Shown here: piece by piece, positions 39,716-48,407 of the stretch
Layout: each line of letters begins with the position of its first letter
Numbering within the stretch: position 1 is the stretch's first letter
Source of the DNA: Coriobacteriales bacterium OH1046
GTDB taxonomy: Bacteria; Actinomycetota; Coriobacteriia; Coriobacteriales; Atopobiaceae
Direction of reading: 5' to 3'
NCBI GenBank assembly: GCA_004010535.1
Contig: RQYE01000007.1
Location: forward strand, 62,001-126,000
Length of the DNA: 64,000 nt
Notes under the pieces: model-generated
Database searches by the model: none
What the model saw: the letters and a program-made list of their open reading frames with translations, nothing else
What the model was told of the DNA's origin: nothing
Translations under genes and position numbers: made by a program

Positions 39716-40936
39716 ATGCTCACCATCGAGGAGAAGTTCAAGCTCATGGCAACCGACTCGGCGCCCGGTCAGGAGGTCCGCGCGCCAGGAACGGTGGAGG
39801 GACTCAGCGGCGACCCCATCGAGGGGGTCCGTGTTGATTTCAGCCACGGCGACGTCGATGCCCATCCGCCCATTCCCGGATCGCTCGCCCTCTTCGACCA
39901 GGGCTTCGAGGAGGGTGCCCCGCAGGCCTACACCGAGTACCGCGGCCGCGCCAAGCTTCGAGCCTATCTTTCCGGCAAGCTGGCAGAGTTCTCGGGAGCG
40001 CCGGTCGATGCCGATTCCGAGCTCATCGTGACCCCGGGTACCCAGGGCGCGCTCTTTCTCGCGATGGGCGTCAACATCATGCCGGGCGACAAGGTCGCGC
40101 TCATCGAGCCCGACTACTTCGCCAACCGCAAGCTCATCACCTTCTTCGGCGGCGAGCTGGTCCCGATCCGCCTAGACTACTTCGGCGCCGAGGGCGCCGG
40201 CCGGGCCGGCCTCGTCGTCAGCGAGCTCGAGCGCGCCTTCGCCGACGGCGTGAAACTCTTCATCTTCTCCAACCCCAACAACCCTGCGGGCTGCCTCTAC
40301 AGCCGCGAGGAGGTCACCGCCATCGGCGAGTTGGCGGAGGAGTACGGCGTCAAGGTCATCGCCGACGAGCTCTATGCGCGCCAGATCTTCGACGGCCGTG
40401 AGTACACGCACCTGCGTGGGCTCGGTATTATGGATCCGGAGAACCTCGTCACCATCATCGGCCCGTCCAAGACCGAGTCGATGAGCGGCTTCCGCCTGGG
40501 CGTCGCCTACGGCTCGCCGTCGATGATCGTCCGCATGGAGAAGCTCCAAGCCATTGTGAGCCTGCGCGCCGCCGGCTACTGCCAAGCGGTCATCCCGCTG
40601 TGGTTTTCCGAGCCCGAGGGCTGGATGGACGAGCGGATCGCCGCCCATGCGGCTATCCGCGACGACATCGTGGCTGAGTTCCGCAGCTGCCCGGGCGTGC
40701 GCGTGCGTGCCACCGAGGGCGGCAGCTACGTCTTCCCGCAGCTCCCAGCTTTGAGGCTCGGTCTCAAGGACTTCGTAACGGCCCTGCGCGTCCAAGCGAA
40801 CGTCATCGTGACACTCGGCACCGAGTTCGGACCGCAGTTCACCGACAGCATCCGCCTCAATTTCTCGCAGGACCACGGCAAGGCGATGGACGCGGTGCGC
40901 CGCATCTGCCAGATGATCGACCGCTATCGTGCATGA
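39716..40936 (+). CDS. PLP-dependent class I/II aminotransferase
   Basis: The 406-residue protein shows the fold-type I aminotransferase pattern: PGTQGALFLAMG, the SNPNNPAGCLYSREEV motif, IADELYARQIFDG (PLP-ring aspartate), and the Schiff-base lysine in IGPSKTESMSGFRLG. It ends with the carboxylate-binding arginine in DSIRLNFSQDHG. AGGAGAA precedes the ATG at 39716. The substrate cannot be read from sequence. It is followed by L-aspartate dehydrogenase, so amino-group handling of imported amino acids is likely. Confidence 0.85.
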   Translation: MLTIEEKFKLMATDSAPGQEVRAPGTVEGLSGDPIEGVRVDFSHGDVDAHPPIPGSLALFDQGFEEGAPQAYTEYRGRAKLRAYLSGKLAEFSGAPVDADSELIVTPGTQGALFLAMGVNIMPGDKVALIEPDYFANRKLITFFGGELVPIRLDYFGAEGAGRAGLVVSELERAFADGVKLFIFSNPNNPAGCLYSREEVTAIGELAEEYGVKVIADELYARQIFDGREYTHLRGLGIMDPENLVTIIGPSKTESMSGFRLGVAYGSPSMIVRMEKLQAIVSLRAAGYCQAVIPLWFSEPEGWMDERIAAHAAIRDDIVAEFRSCPGVRVRATEGGSYVFPQLPALRLGLKDFVTALRVQANVIVTLGTEFGPQFTDSIRLNFSQDHGKAMDAVRRICQMIDRYRA

Positions 40937-40946
40937 GGAGGCACCC

Positions 40947-41699
40947 ATGAGAATCGGTTTCCTCGGGTACGGCAAGATCGGCAAGGCGGTGGCCGCCCAC
41001 GTGGTCGAGCGCGGCGACGAGGTCTCCTTCGTGCAAGACCCCTTCGTGGCGGAAGCCGGTGGCATCCCCATCGTGACTGAGGCCGACCCCGAACTGCTTG
41101 CGGGTACCGACCTCGTGGTCGAGTGCGCTATGGCATCCGTGCTCAAGGACAACTTCGATGCCATCATCGAGTGCTGCGACCTGCTGTGCTTCTCGCTCAC
41201 CGCGTTCGCGGACGAGTCGTTCCTCGAGCATGCGAAGGAGGCTGCGCAGGAGCACGGCCACGCCATCTTCGTCCCGCATGGCGCCATCCTCGGCCTCGAT
41301 GGCATCGCGGACGGCTCGCAGATCATCGAGTCCATCTCCATCACCACCACGAAAAGCCCCAAGAGCCTGGGCCTGAACCCGGCTGACTGCACCGAGGCCG
41401 CCGTGGTCTTCGACGGCTCCACGCGCGAGGCGTGCGGCGCGTTCCCGCGCAACGTCAACGTGCACGCGGCCGTCGCGCTCGCAGGCATCGGCTTCGACAA
41501 GACGAAATCTCGCATCGTCGCCGACCCGTCCGTCTCCACGAACGCCCATATCATCGCGGTGAAAGGGGAGGGCATCGAGTTCGAGATCCACGTCTCGTCG
41601 TTCACGACGGGAGGCGTGACCGGCATCTATACCCCGCTCTCCGCCTGCGGTTCCATCGATCGCACCCTCGGCGGTGCGATCGGCCTCGCGTTCGTGTGA
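40947..41699 (+). CDS. nadX: L-aspartate dehydrogenase (NadX-like)
   Basis: The 250-residue protein begins with a Rossmann motif MRIGFLGYGKIGKAVAAHVV and continues VVECAMASVLKDNFDAII. It has the catalytic segment FPRNVNVHAAVALAGIGFDK, whose histidine is conserved in aspartate dehydrogenases, and the STNAHIIAVKGEG stretch. It oxidises L-aspartate to iminoaspartate or aminates oxaloacetate with NAD(P). GAGGAGG precedes the ATG at 40947. With the aminotransferase it may deaminate amino acids to feed catabolism rather than NAD synthesis; no nadA/nadC are nearby. Confidence 0.8.
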   Translation: MRIGFLGYGKIGKAVAAHVVERGDEVSFVQDPFVAEAGGIPIVTEADPELLAGTDLVVECAMASVLKDNFDAIIECCDLLCFSLTAFADESFLEHAKEAAQEHGHAIFVPHGAILGLDGIADGSQIIESISITTTKSPKSLGLNPADCTEAAVVFDGSTREACGAFPRNVNVHAAVALAGIGFDKTKSRIVADPSVSTNAHIIAVKGEGIEFEIHVSSFTTGGVTGIYTPLSACGSIDRTLGGAIGLAFV

Positions 41700-41706
41700 C
41701 GAAACG

Positions 41707-41732
41707 CCCCGCGCCTATTCAGACGCGGGGTT
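41707..41732. terminator. hairpin between convergent genes
   Basis: CCCCGCG (41707-41713) and CGCGGGG (41724-41730) form a 7-bp stem just after the aspartate dehydrogenase stop, followed by TTC. It separates the peptide-uptake/amino-acid operon from the leftward dehydrogenase operon. U-tract is weak. Confidence 0.5.
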
Positions 41733-41783
41733 CAGCTGCGATCTCATCGAAGCACCATCCATGGGAGGTGCTTCCTCTCTGCT

Positions 41784-42746
41784 CTAGAATCCCCTCGATC
41801 GGTCGACCACATGGGTGAGGGGTTCGCCGGCGATCCAGCGCTCCAGATTGCCCTTGACGAGCTCGAACATCGAGAGGATGTTCACCGGGTCGTCATCCCA
41901 GCCGGCGATATGCGGCGTCACGACCACGTTGTCGAGGGTCCAGAGCGGACTGTCCTCGGGTAACGGCTCAACCTCGAACACGTCGAGTGCGGCACCGTAG
42001 ATGCGCTTATCCTGCAGGGCCTGGGTCAGTGCGGCCTGATCGACCGTCGCGCCGCGGCCTGCGTTCACGAAGACGGTCCGCTCGTTCATGGCGGCGATCA
42101 TATCTGCGGAGACCAGGCCCTTGGTGGTGGGGGTGTTTGGCAGGCTCGCGGTGACGATGTCGACGCCCTCCAGCGCATGGGCATAGTCCGCAGGCGTGTA
42201 CATCTCGTCGAAGTCATCCGTGGGGGCGGCTGCCCTCATATCGATGCCGCGCACGCAGGCGGCGCCGAGAGCCTTCAGGCGTTTGGCGATGTTCTGGCCG
42301 ATGTTGCCGCAGCCGATAACGGCGCAGGTGGAACCATAGATGGCGCGGCCCACGCCGATCGTCTTCCAGGAGCGTTCGCCCTGCTGCTTGATGTAGCCCT
42401 TCATATGGCGCAGGAGCACGAGGATCGCGCCGACCATGTACTCGGAGATATCGATGCCGAACACGCCCGAGCAGTTGGTGAGCACGACGTCCTCGGTGGC
42501 GAAGGTGCCAGGTACGCAGAGCCTCTCCACGCCTGCGGCGGGCGTCTGGATCCAGCGCAGGTTGGGGAGATCCTTCAGGATGGCGGGCGGGAAGTAGCCG
42601 ATCAGCGCCTCGCAATCGGCGAGGTTCTCGGCGGTCGGCACAGCGGCGGTGCACCAGAGCGTGTCGAAGCCCGCAGCCTTGGCGATGGCATCGAGCTCGG
42701 CGCACTGCGCCTCGTCGAAGGGGGTGTGGCGGAATGCGATCTTCAC
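41784..42746 (-). CDS. D-isomer-specific 2-hydroxyacid dehydrogenase
   Basis: The 320-residue protein has the NAD-binding GCGNIGQNIAKRLKALG motif, with an aspartate-type fingerprint further on (VRGIDMR). The catalytic triad is seen in NAGRGATVDQAAL (Arg), LDVFEVEPLP (Glu) and TPHIAGWDDD (His). It reduces a 2-keto acid or oxidises a D-2-hydroxy acid. The start is GTG 42746 behind AAAGGA, 12 bases downstream of the Gfo/Idh/MocA gene in the same leftward operon. Substrate unknown. Confidence 0.85.
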   Translation of the reverse strand: MKIAFRHTPFDEAQCAELDAIAKAAGFDTLWCTAAVPTAENLADCEALIGYFPPAILKDLPNLRWIQTPAAGVERLCVPGTFATEDVVLTNCSGVFGIDISEYMVGAILVLLRHMKGYIKQQGERSWKTIGVGRAIYGSTCAVIGCGNIGQNIAKRLKALGAACVRGIDMRAAAPTDDFDEMYTPADYAHALEGVDIVTASLPNTPTTKGLVSADMIAAMNERTVFVNAGRGATVDQAALTQALQDKRIYGAALDVFEVEPLPEDSPLWTLDNVVVTPHIAGWDDDPVNILSMFELVKGNLERWIAGEPLTHVVDRSRGF

Positions 42747-42758
42747 ATGATGTCCTTT

Positions 42759-43964
42759 CTAGCCCTTAAGCGGCAGGTATACCCACCGCTCCTCGCGGTG
42801 GGACAGCTCGGCGGCGTTGATGAGCTCCTGCACGCGGGCGCTCTGCTCGAAGTTGCCCTCGTTCTTCTCGCCGCCGGACGCGATCTCCTCGAGGAAGTTC
42901 TGGATGAGGCAGCCGTAGAACGCGGTGTCCCACTCGTCGTCGGGCTGGTGGCCGGGATTCCAGTACCTGTCGGGGATCTCGAGCTCGCGGTACTTGACGG
43001 CGGCGGCGTCCGCATCTTCGGTGATCCAGCCGTCGGCGTACTCGAGCTTCTGGATGGCGCCGGTCTCGGGATCGGTGATGAGCGTGGCTTTGAGTGCGCC
43101 GCGGTCGCCGTAGATCCACGCGGTGATTCCGGGGTAGTTGCCGACGGTCACGAACGAGCTTTGCATGGAGAAGAGGTTGCCCTTCCTGGTGCGGGCGATC
43201 CACATATCGGCGTCGTCCCAGTTGATGGTGGAGAGATGGTCGTCCACGTTGTAGCGGCGGCGCTCGTGCAGGAGGTTGGCCATCTGGCAGACGAGTTTCT
43301 CGATGTCGTCGCCGCCGATGCCGATGAGCTCGAGGCCGATGTCGATGGTGGGGGCGCCGTAGCCCTCGAGGGATGCGACCTCGATGGCCTTGGGGTCGGG
43401 GTCGGTGCCCACCCATGGCAGCTCGGCCGGATATTCTTTGAACAGGCGCTTATCCTGCGGGTACCAGGGGTTGAGCCATTGGGAGTTCTGCTCGTAGCCG
43501 TTGTAGAGCCACGGGGTTCCGATCTTGCCCGCGCGGACGAGATCGAACATGTACTGGATCGCAGGGGCGTAGCGGAAGGTGAGGCCCACCTTTGTCTTGA
43601 GGCCCTTGGATTTGGCGATCTCGGAGAGCTCCTTCACGCGGTGGAAGTCGGCTGCGACGGGCTTCTCCACCAGCACATGCTTGCCGTACTCGATCGCGAG
43701 GGCGGTGAGCGGTTCGTGGGACTCGCCGTGCTCGTCGCGCGTGCAGACGTCGATCACATCGAGGTCGTCGCGGCGGATCGTTGCCTCGGCATCGGCGGAG
43801 ATCTCGGCTACGCCGAAGATCTCAGCCGCTTCGCGGGCTAGCTCCTCGTCCTGATCGCAGACCACGACAAGGTCGCACAGGTCGGAGCGCACCCAACCGG
43901 GGATATGCGCCCTCTTGGACCAGCGGCCGGCACCGATGATGCCAACGCGGAGTTTCTTTGCCAT
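42759..43964 (-). CDS. Gfo/Idh/MocA-family NAD(P)-dependent oxidoreductase
   Basis: The 401-residue protein opens MAKKLRVGIIGAGRWSKRAH (Rossmann GxGxxG), with DVIDVCTRDEHGESH and the EKPVA motif (VLVEKPVAADF) carrying the family catalytic lysine. The C-domain contains DIGLELIGIGGDD, where the usual catalytic aspartate and histidine pair is only partly matched (D kept, H position reads E). These enzymes oxidise sugars, inositols or related polyols. The extended frame to 44300 is shadow; the ATG at 43964 follows GGAGGAAAC. Clustered with a 2-hydroxyacid dehydrogenase. Confidence 0.8.
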   Translation of the reverse strand: MAKKLRVGIIGAGRWSKRAHIPGWVRSDLCDLVVVCDQDEELAREAAEIFGVAEISADAEATIRRDDLDVIDVCTRDEHGESHEPLTALAIEYGKHVLVEKPVAADFHRVKELSEIAKSKGLKTKVGLTFRYAPAIQYMFDLVRAGKIGTPWLYNGYEQNSQWLNPWYPQDKRLFKEYPAELPWVGTDPDPKAIEVASLEGYGAPTIDIGLELIGIGGDDIEKLVCQMANLLHERRRYNVDDHLSTINWDDADMWIARTRKGNLFSMQSSFVTVGNYPGITAWIYGDRGALKATLITDPETGAIQKLEYADGWITEDADAAAVKYRELEIPDRYWNPGHQPDDEWDTAFYGCLIQNFLEEIASGGEKNEGNFEQSARVQELINAAELSHREERWVYLPLKG

Positions 43965-44004
43965 CGTTTCCTCCATCTTTTCTCGTGTGCGGGTGCACCT
44001 ATTC

Positions 44005-45648
44005 CTAACGGTTGTTCTCAATACGGGCCTTCTCCTGCTCGAGATACCACTCGAAATGCTCCTCGAGCAGGTCGAGGGGGATGGCTCCATACGCCAGGAT
44101 CGCTTCGTGGTAGCGCTTGATATCGAAATCGTCGCCCAGCTCGACCTCGGCGCGCCTGCGCATGTCGCGGAAGAAGAGGCTGCCCCACTTGTAGGCGAGC
44201 GCCTGGGCGGGCATCCCGCAGGTGTAGCGCACGAGCTCGGTGTGGATCTCCAGATCCGTGAACATCGTGTGCTCGAGCAGGAACTCGCGTGCCTGCCCAT
44301 AGGTCCAGCCCAGCGCGTTGAGGCCGGTGTCGATGATGAGGCGGCAGCACAGGAAGCTGTCCCAGGAGAGGCGCCCGTAGTCGTTCACCGGCTCGTAGAG
44401 CTTGAGCTCCCTGCCCATGCCCGAGGCGTACTCGGCCCAGCCGTCCGCGTAGGCGGTGTTGTAGTGGTGGTGGATGATGTCGGGAAGGGTGTCATCCTCG
44501 AGTGCGAGGTTCATTTGGTAGTGGTGGCCCGGAAGCAGCTCGTGGTACACGACCGCCTTCATGCGGATCTGGCAGCGCTTGTCCAGTTCGGCCGCGCTGT
44601 AGTAGTAGATGCCCCTGTTGTTCTCGCCGGGGACGGGCACATGGTAGAAGCCCCAGCTCGAGGCCTGCTCGTCCTCGACGGAAGTGCGGGCCACACCGCA
44701 ATCGGCCTTGGGCATCCGCGAGAAGCAATCGACGATGATCGGGCGGATCTCGTCGAGATAGCCGGTCAGGGCCTCCTGCATCTCCTCGGGGGAGTGGAAG
44801 AGGTAGCGCGGGTCTGCCTGGATCTCGCGCATAACCTCCATGAAGCTTCCCTCATATCCCAATCCACGGGCGATCTCGAGCATCTCCGCCTCGGTCTTCG
44901 CGAGTTCCTCGTACCCGCGCGCCTGGATGGCCTCGGGCTTCTCGTTGCAGGAGATGTAAGTGTCGATCTCGCGCTCGTAGAGCTCGGCGCCTCCCGGATA
45001 CTGGCCCATGCCGATGGCGGTGGGAGCCTGGTCGTAGTAGTCGCCGGAGACAAGCTCGACAAGATGGGCAACCTTTGCGACGAGTTCCGCTGTATCCTGC
45101 TCGCAGCCCGCGAAGCGGTTCGCACGGCCGAGGCTTTCCTGCACGGCGTGAAGGGCTTCGATCACGAGGTCGCAGCACATCTTGGGCATGCGGATATAGC
45201 GCGCAGCCTGCGCCACGAGCTTGTCCTCGAGGAACTGCACGAAGGGTGGGAATCCCTTGAGGATCTCGAGGTAGAAGACGCGCTCCTCCGACGTTCCGAT
45301 GGGCAGCGAGACCATTTTCTCGAAGAGGGTGGGGATGACGCGGTAGATGCTGTTGAGGTCGAAGCGCTGCCACCAGTTGAGGTAATTCTTGCGGATGTAG
45401 CCGCAATAGTGGCTAAGGATCTTGAGGATCATCTCGTCCTCATGGGTGAGGCTGCCAGTTGCGAGCATCCGCTCCACCTCGGCCTCGGTCTTCTCGGCGA
45501 GCTCGTAATCGCGATGGGCACGCTCGAGGGAGAGGTCGGGGAACTTTCCGTCGGGGAAAGTCCACTTCACGATCATGACCTCGTTGTTCTCCACGGTATT
45601 GGCGTAGAGATCATCTGCTATCTTTCGGACTTCCGGTGAGATGCGCAT
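44005..45648 (-). CDS. DUF885-family zinc metallopeptidase
   Basis: The 547-residue protein has the signature YHELLPGHHYQMNLALE and, about 40 residues later, YADGWAEYASGMG, matching the HExxPGHH and downstream glutamate of DUF885 proteins. It has no signal peptide when started at the ATG at 45648, which follows GAGAGGG. Upstream in-frame ATGs lack such a site. It is a full-length relative of the shorter protein at 38443, and probably cleaves peptides in the cytoplasm. It lies 40 bases upstream of the Gfo/Idh/MocA gene on the same strand. Confidence 0.75.
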   Translation of the reverse strand: MRISPEVRKIADDLYANTVENNEVMIVKWTFPDGKFPDLSLERAHRDYELAEKTEAEVERMLATGSLTHEDEMILKILSHYCGYIRKNYLNWWQRFDLNSIYRVIPTLFEKMVSLPIGTSEERVFYLEILKGFPPFVQFLEDKLVAQAARYIRMPKMCCDLVIEALHAVQESLGRANRFAGCEQDTAELVAKVAHLVELVSGDYYDQAPTAIGMGQYPGGAELYEREIDTYISCNEKPEAIQARGYEELAKTEAEMLEIARGLGYEGSFMEVMREIQADPRYLFHSPEEMQEALTGYLDEIRPIIVDCFSRMPKADCGVARTSVEDEQASSWGFYHVPVPGENNRGIYYYSAAELDKRCQIRMKAVVYHELLPGHHYQMNLALEDDTLPDIIHHHYNTAYADGWAEYASGMGRELKLYEPVNDYGRLSWDSFLCCRLIIDTGLNALGWTYGQAREFLLEHTMFTDLEIHTELVRYTCGMPAQALAYKWGSLFFRDMRRRAEVELGDDFDIKRYHEAILAYGAIPLDLLEEHFEWYLEQEKARIENNR

Positions 45649-45777
45649 GCAGACCCTCTCGACGGTCATGGATGGTGCGGGCGGTGGGAACCGCTGGTTC
45701 CAGATAGGCAAGACCATCATACGGTGTAATAGCTTGCTTATGAAATGATTTACCAAACGTGAATATGCGGGTGCGCG

Positions 45778-45903
45778 CTAGATCAAGCCGAAGAATGCGG
45801 CGCTCATGCCGAACATGAAGCAGATGGGCGCGAGACCCCAGATGGAGCGTCGTCTGCGGTAGACGATGCAGAACGTACCCAGTAGCACCGCCACGAACAG
45901 CAT
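45778..45903 (-). CDS. 41-aa two-segment membrane peptide
   Basis: The ORF from ATG 45903 reads MLFVAVLLGTFCIVYRRRRS followed by IWGLAPICFMFGMSAAFFGL. This gives two hydrophobic stretches joined by an arginine-rich turn, a hairpin membrane protein. The start lies immediately next to a REP-like repeat array and has only a weak ribosome binding site. Small membrane hairpins of this kind are often real but hard to prove. No function is assigned. Confidence 0.4.
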   Translation of the reverse strand: MLFVAVLLGTFCIVYRRRRSIWGLAPICFMFGMSAAFFGLI

Positions 45904-45906
45904 GCC

Positions 45907-45988
45907 GTGACAAATGACCTGTCCCCTTGTCACGCCCTTGTCACGTGACAAATGACCTGTCCCCTTGTCACGCTGTCCCCTTGTCACG
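45907..45988. repeat. REP-like palindromic repeats (two full copies and one partial)
   Basis: A 27-base unit beginning GTGACAAATGACCTG and ending CCCCTTGTCAC, with complementary GTGACAA/TTGTCAC ends, occurs at 45907-45933 and 45945-45971. A third copy at 45973-45987 keeps only the right part. A GTGTCACG follows. Units of this type are scattered in many genomes, often near REP-associated transposases. None is visible in the window, so this is a passive array. Confidence 0.75.
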
Positions 45989-46016
45989 CCGGGCGTGTCA
46001 CGGGGAGGGAATCCTT

Positions 46017-46889
46017 CTATCCCAGCAGCGCCGCGACCCTGCCCAGCTTAGTCTCGAAGCTCACGCCGCGCATCTCGAAATCGGGCTGCTCGCGCGTGAT
46101 GACCATGGCATCGCGCACGAAATCGCCGGCGAAGGCCGTGGCGTCGTAGAGCGACCGCCCGCACATGGCGGCCGCGATAAGCGAGCTGGCATAGAGATCG
46201 CCCGTGCCGTGGAGCATGTAGGGTAGAAGCTCGCTCGCAATCTCGACGAAGCCCACATCGGCACCGCAGAGGTAGTTGCGGATGAGCCCGTCGCCGTGGA
46301 CCACGCCCTTGAGCACGACCACCTTGGCGCCCATCCCGATGAGCGCGTCGGCGTAGGCGCGGATCTTCTCCTCGTCCACATCCTGCCCCTCGTAGGGGAT
46401 GCCGGTGAGGATGGATGCCTCGGTGAGGTTGGGGGTGAGCACATCCGCGCCATCGACGAGCGCCGCCATGGCCTGGCAGAGCTCCTCGGTATAGGTGGTG
46501 TAGCGCTGCCCGCTGTCGCCCATCACAGGATCGACGAAGCGCAGCGCCTTCGGATGCTCGCGGTAGAGGCGCATGATGGCATCGACCTGCTCGGCTGCGC
46601 CGAGGAACCCGGAATAGACCGCATCGACCTCGACCCCCTCCTCGTTCCAAGCGTCCAGGTAGGGTACGAGCATCTCGGTCGTGTCGTGCATGTGGAAGAC
46701 AGGGTAGCGCGTATGCGCCGAGAAGAGCCCGGTGGGGACGGGGCACACATCGCAGCCGGCGGCGGAGAGGACAGGGATGGCGACGCCGAGCGAGCACTTG
46801 CCGTAGCCGCAGAGATCATGGACCGCAGCGATGCGGGGGATGTACGAGACATCACGAGAGTAAAGGTAGATGTCGTGTGCAGTGCGCAT
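46017..46889 (-). CDS. pyridoxal/pyridoxamine kinase (PdxY-like)
   Basis: The 290-residue ribokinase-fold protein has AAVHDLCGYGKCSLGVAIPV at the N-terminus (substrate-binding, with the cysteine-rich form typical of Gram-positive pyridoxamine kinases), FVDPVMGDSGQRY, LTPNLTEASILTG, and the anion-hole motif region HGTGDLYASSLIAA, where the catalytic aspartate is kept. It phosphorylates B6 vitamers to PLP or PMP. That is useful to the PLP aminotransferase upstream, though it is transcribed alone. AAAGGAA precedes the ATG. Confidence 0.8.
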   Translation of the reverse strand: MRTAHDIYLYSRDVSYIPRIAAVHDLCGYGKCSLGVAIPVLSAAGCDVCPVPTGLFSAHTRYPVFHMHDTTEMLVPYLDAWNEEGVEVDAVYSGFLGAAEQVDAIMRLYREHPKALRFVDPVMGDSGQRYTTYTEELCQAMAALVDGADVLTPNLTEASILTGIPYEGQDVDEEKIRAYADALIGMGAKVVVLKGVVHGDGLIRNYLCGADVGFVEIASELLPYMLHGTGDLYASSLIAAAMCGRSLYDATAFAGDFVRDAMVITREQPDFEMRGVSFETKLGRVAALLG

Positions 46890-46977
46890 AGAAGGTTCCT
46901 TTCACGAGCGCCGATCTCAAAGAAGTCTAGTCCTTCGCGAGGTGGTAGTCTATAGGTGTTCACCGATAGGAGGCGGG

Positions 46978-47646
46978 ATGGATATACGGAGAGCGATCGA
47001 GGAACGCCATTCGGTACGTCGTTTCCTGAACGAGCCCATCGAGGGAGAAGCGCTCGAACGCCTCGAGGCGGCGATCGACGGAGCCAACCGCGAGAGCGGT
47101 CTCCACATCCAGCTGGTACGCGACGAGCCCGGGGCCTTCACGGGGCTGCTCGCCCATTACGGCAGGTTCAGCGGCGTGCAGAATTACCTCGCCATGGTGG
47201 GCCGGAAGTCGCGCGGGCTCGGGCAGGCCGTGGGTTACTACGGCGAGCGCATCGTGCTCGAGGCGCAGGATAGGGGGCTCAACACCTGCTGGGTCGGCGG
47301 CACGTTCAACCATCGCAAGGCGCGCTATCGGGTGGCCGCGGGCGAGAAGCTCGTGTGCCTCATCGCCATCGGCTACGGCGAGGACCAGGGCAAGCCGCAC
47401 CGATCCAAAGCCATGGCCAAGTGCTGCGAGCTGGGCTCCCACCAGATGCCCGCGTGGTTCGCCGCCGGTATGGAGGCGGCCCTGCTGGCTCCCACGGCTT
47501 TGAATCAGCAGAACTTCATGTTCATGCTGCAGGATGGGCAGACGGCCAGCGCCTTCTCGACGGGAGGGCTCTTCTCCGACGTCGATCTGGGGATCGTGAG
47601 ATACCATTTCGAGGCCGTCTCGGGCCACGAGGTCATCGCTCGATAG
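46978..47646 (+). CDS. nitroreductase-family protein
   Basis: The 222-residue protein starts MDIRRAIEERHSVRRFLNEP, the FMN-binding N-terminus of nitroreductases (RxSxRxF). It continues with GYYGERIVLEAQDRGLNTCW followed by VGG, and AWFAAGMEAALLAPTALNQQ. It belongs to the clade with a tandem-like N-terminal TM-nitroreductase form lacking one canonical strand. It reduces nitro compounds, quinones or flavins with NAD(P)H. GGAGGCGGG precedes the ATG. It is divergent from the B6 kinase. Confidence 0.8.
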   Translation: MDIRRAIEERHSVRRFLNEPIEGEALERLEAAIDGANRESGLHIQLVRDEPGAFTGLLAHYGRFSGVQNYLAMVGRKSRGLGQAVGYYGERIVLEAQDRGLNTCWVGGTFNHRKARYRVAAGEKLVCLIAIGYGEDQGKPHRSKAMAKCCELGSHQMPAWFAAGMEAALLAPTALNQQNFMFMLQDGQTASAFSTGGLFSDVDLGIVRYHFEAVSGHEVIAR

Positions 47647-47725
47647 GACTGTTTCGGAAGAATCCCGCCCCGCTGTGGCAGAATAGGGGCAGCGAAGCGC
47701 ATCCGGCATGCGAAGGAGAGGAACC

Positions 47726-48367
47726 ATGGAGATCAACACCTTCATCGACCATACCAACCTCAAACCCGACGCCACCGAGGCCGACATCAAACGGCTCTGC
47801 GATGAGGCGCGCGAACACGGCTTCGCCACAGTCGCCATCAACGGCTGCTGGACGGCGTCCGCCGCCAAGCGCCTCGAAGGCTCCGGCGTGGGCATCTCCA
47901 CGTGCATAGGCTTCCCACTGGGAGCCATGGCCACCGCAGCCAAGGCATTCGAGGCGGCGCAGGCCAAGGCCGACGGTACCACCGAGATCGACATGGTCGT
48001 GAACATCGGTCGCCTCATCGCGGGCGACGATGACTACGTGATCCGCGATATCGCTGCCGTGGTGAACGCCGCGCCCGGCATCCCCGTCAAGGTCATCCTC
48101 GAATGCTGCCTGCTCGATGACGGGCAGATCGTGCGCGGCTGCGAGGACAGCGTTGCCGCAGGCGCGGCGTTCGTCAAGACCAGCACGGGCTTCTCCAAGG
48201 GCGGTGCCACGCTGCACGATGTTGCCCTTATGCGCTCAACCGTGGGCGAGCGGTGCAAGGTCAAGGCCGCAGGCGGCATCCACAACGCCGAGGAGGCCCG
48301 TGCCATGATCGAGGCGGGCGCCGACCGTCTGGGTACGAGCTCGGGCCTCGCCATCGTGGCGGGATAG
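47726..48367 (+). CDS. deoC: deoxyribose-phosphate aldolase
   Basis: The 213-residue TIM barrel starts MEINTFIDHTNLKPDATEAD. It carries the Schiff-base lysine in FVKTSTGFSKGGAT and the proton-relay lysine in CKVKAAGGIHNAEEA, with EIDMVVNIGRL before them. It splits 2-deoxyribose-5-phosphate to glyceraldehyde-3-phosphate and acetaldehyde in nucleoside catabolism. The ATG at 47726 follows GAAGGAGAGG. The acetaldehyde could be handled by the iron alcohol dehydrogenase at 60842 (inference). Confidence 0.92.
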   Translation: MEINTFIDHTNLKPDATEADIKRLCDEAREHGFATVAINGCWTASAAKRLEGSGVGISTCIGFPLGAMATAAKAFEAAQAKADGTTEIDMVVNIGRLIAGDDDYVIRDIAAVVNAAPGIPVKVILECCLLDDGQIVRGCEDSVAAGAAFVKTSTGFSKGGATLHDVALMRSTVGERCKVKAAGGIHNAEEARAMIEAGADRLGTSSGLAIVAG

Positions 48368-48407
48368 CCTCCCTCGCGGGAGAGCTGCAAGAGGGAGAGG
48401 AAGCCGC

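Noticed and set aside
42177-43841. 554-residue plus-strand ORF opposite the two dehydrogenases
   Set aside because: Shadow of the minus-strand 2-hydroxyacid dehydrogenase and Gfo/Idh/MocA genes, which have intact catalytic motifs.
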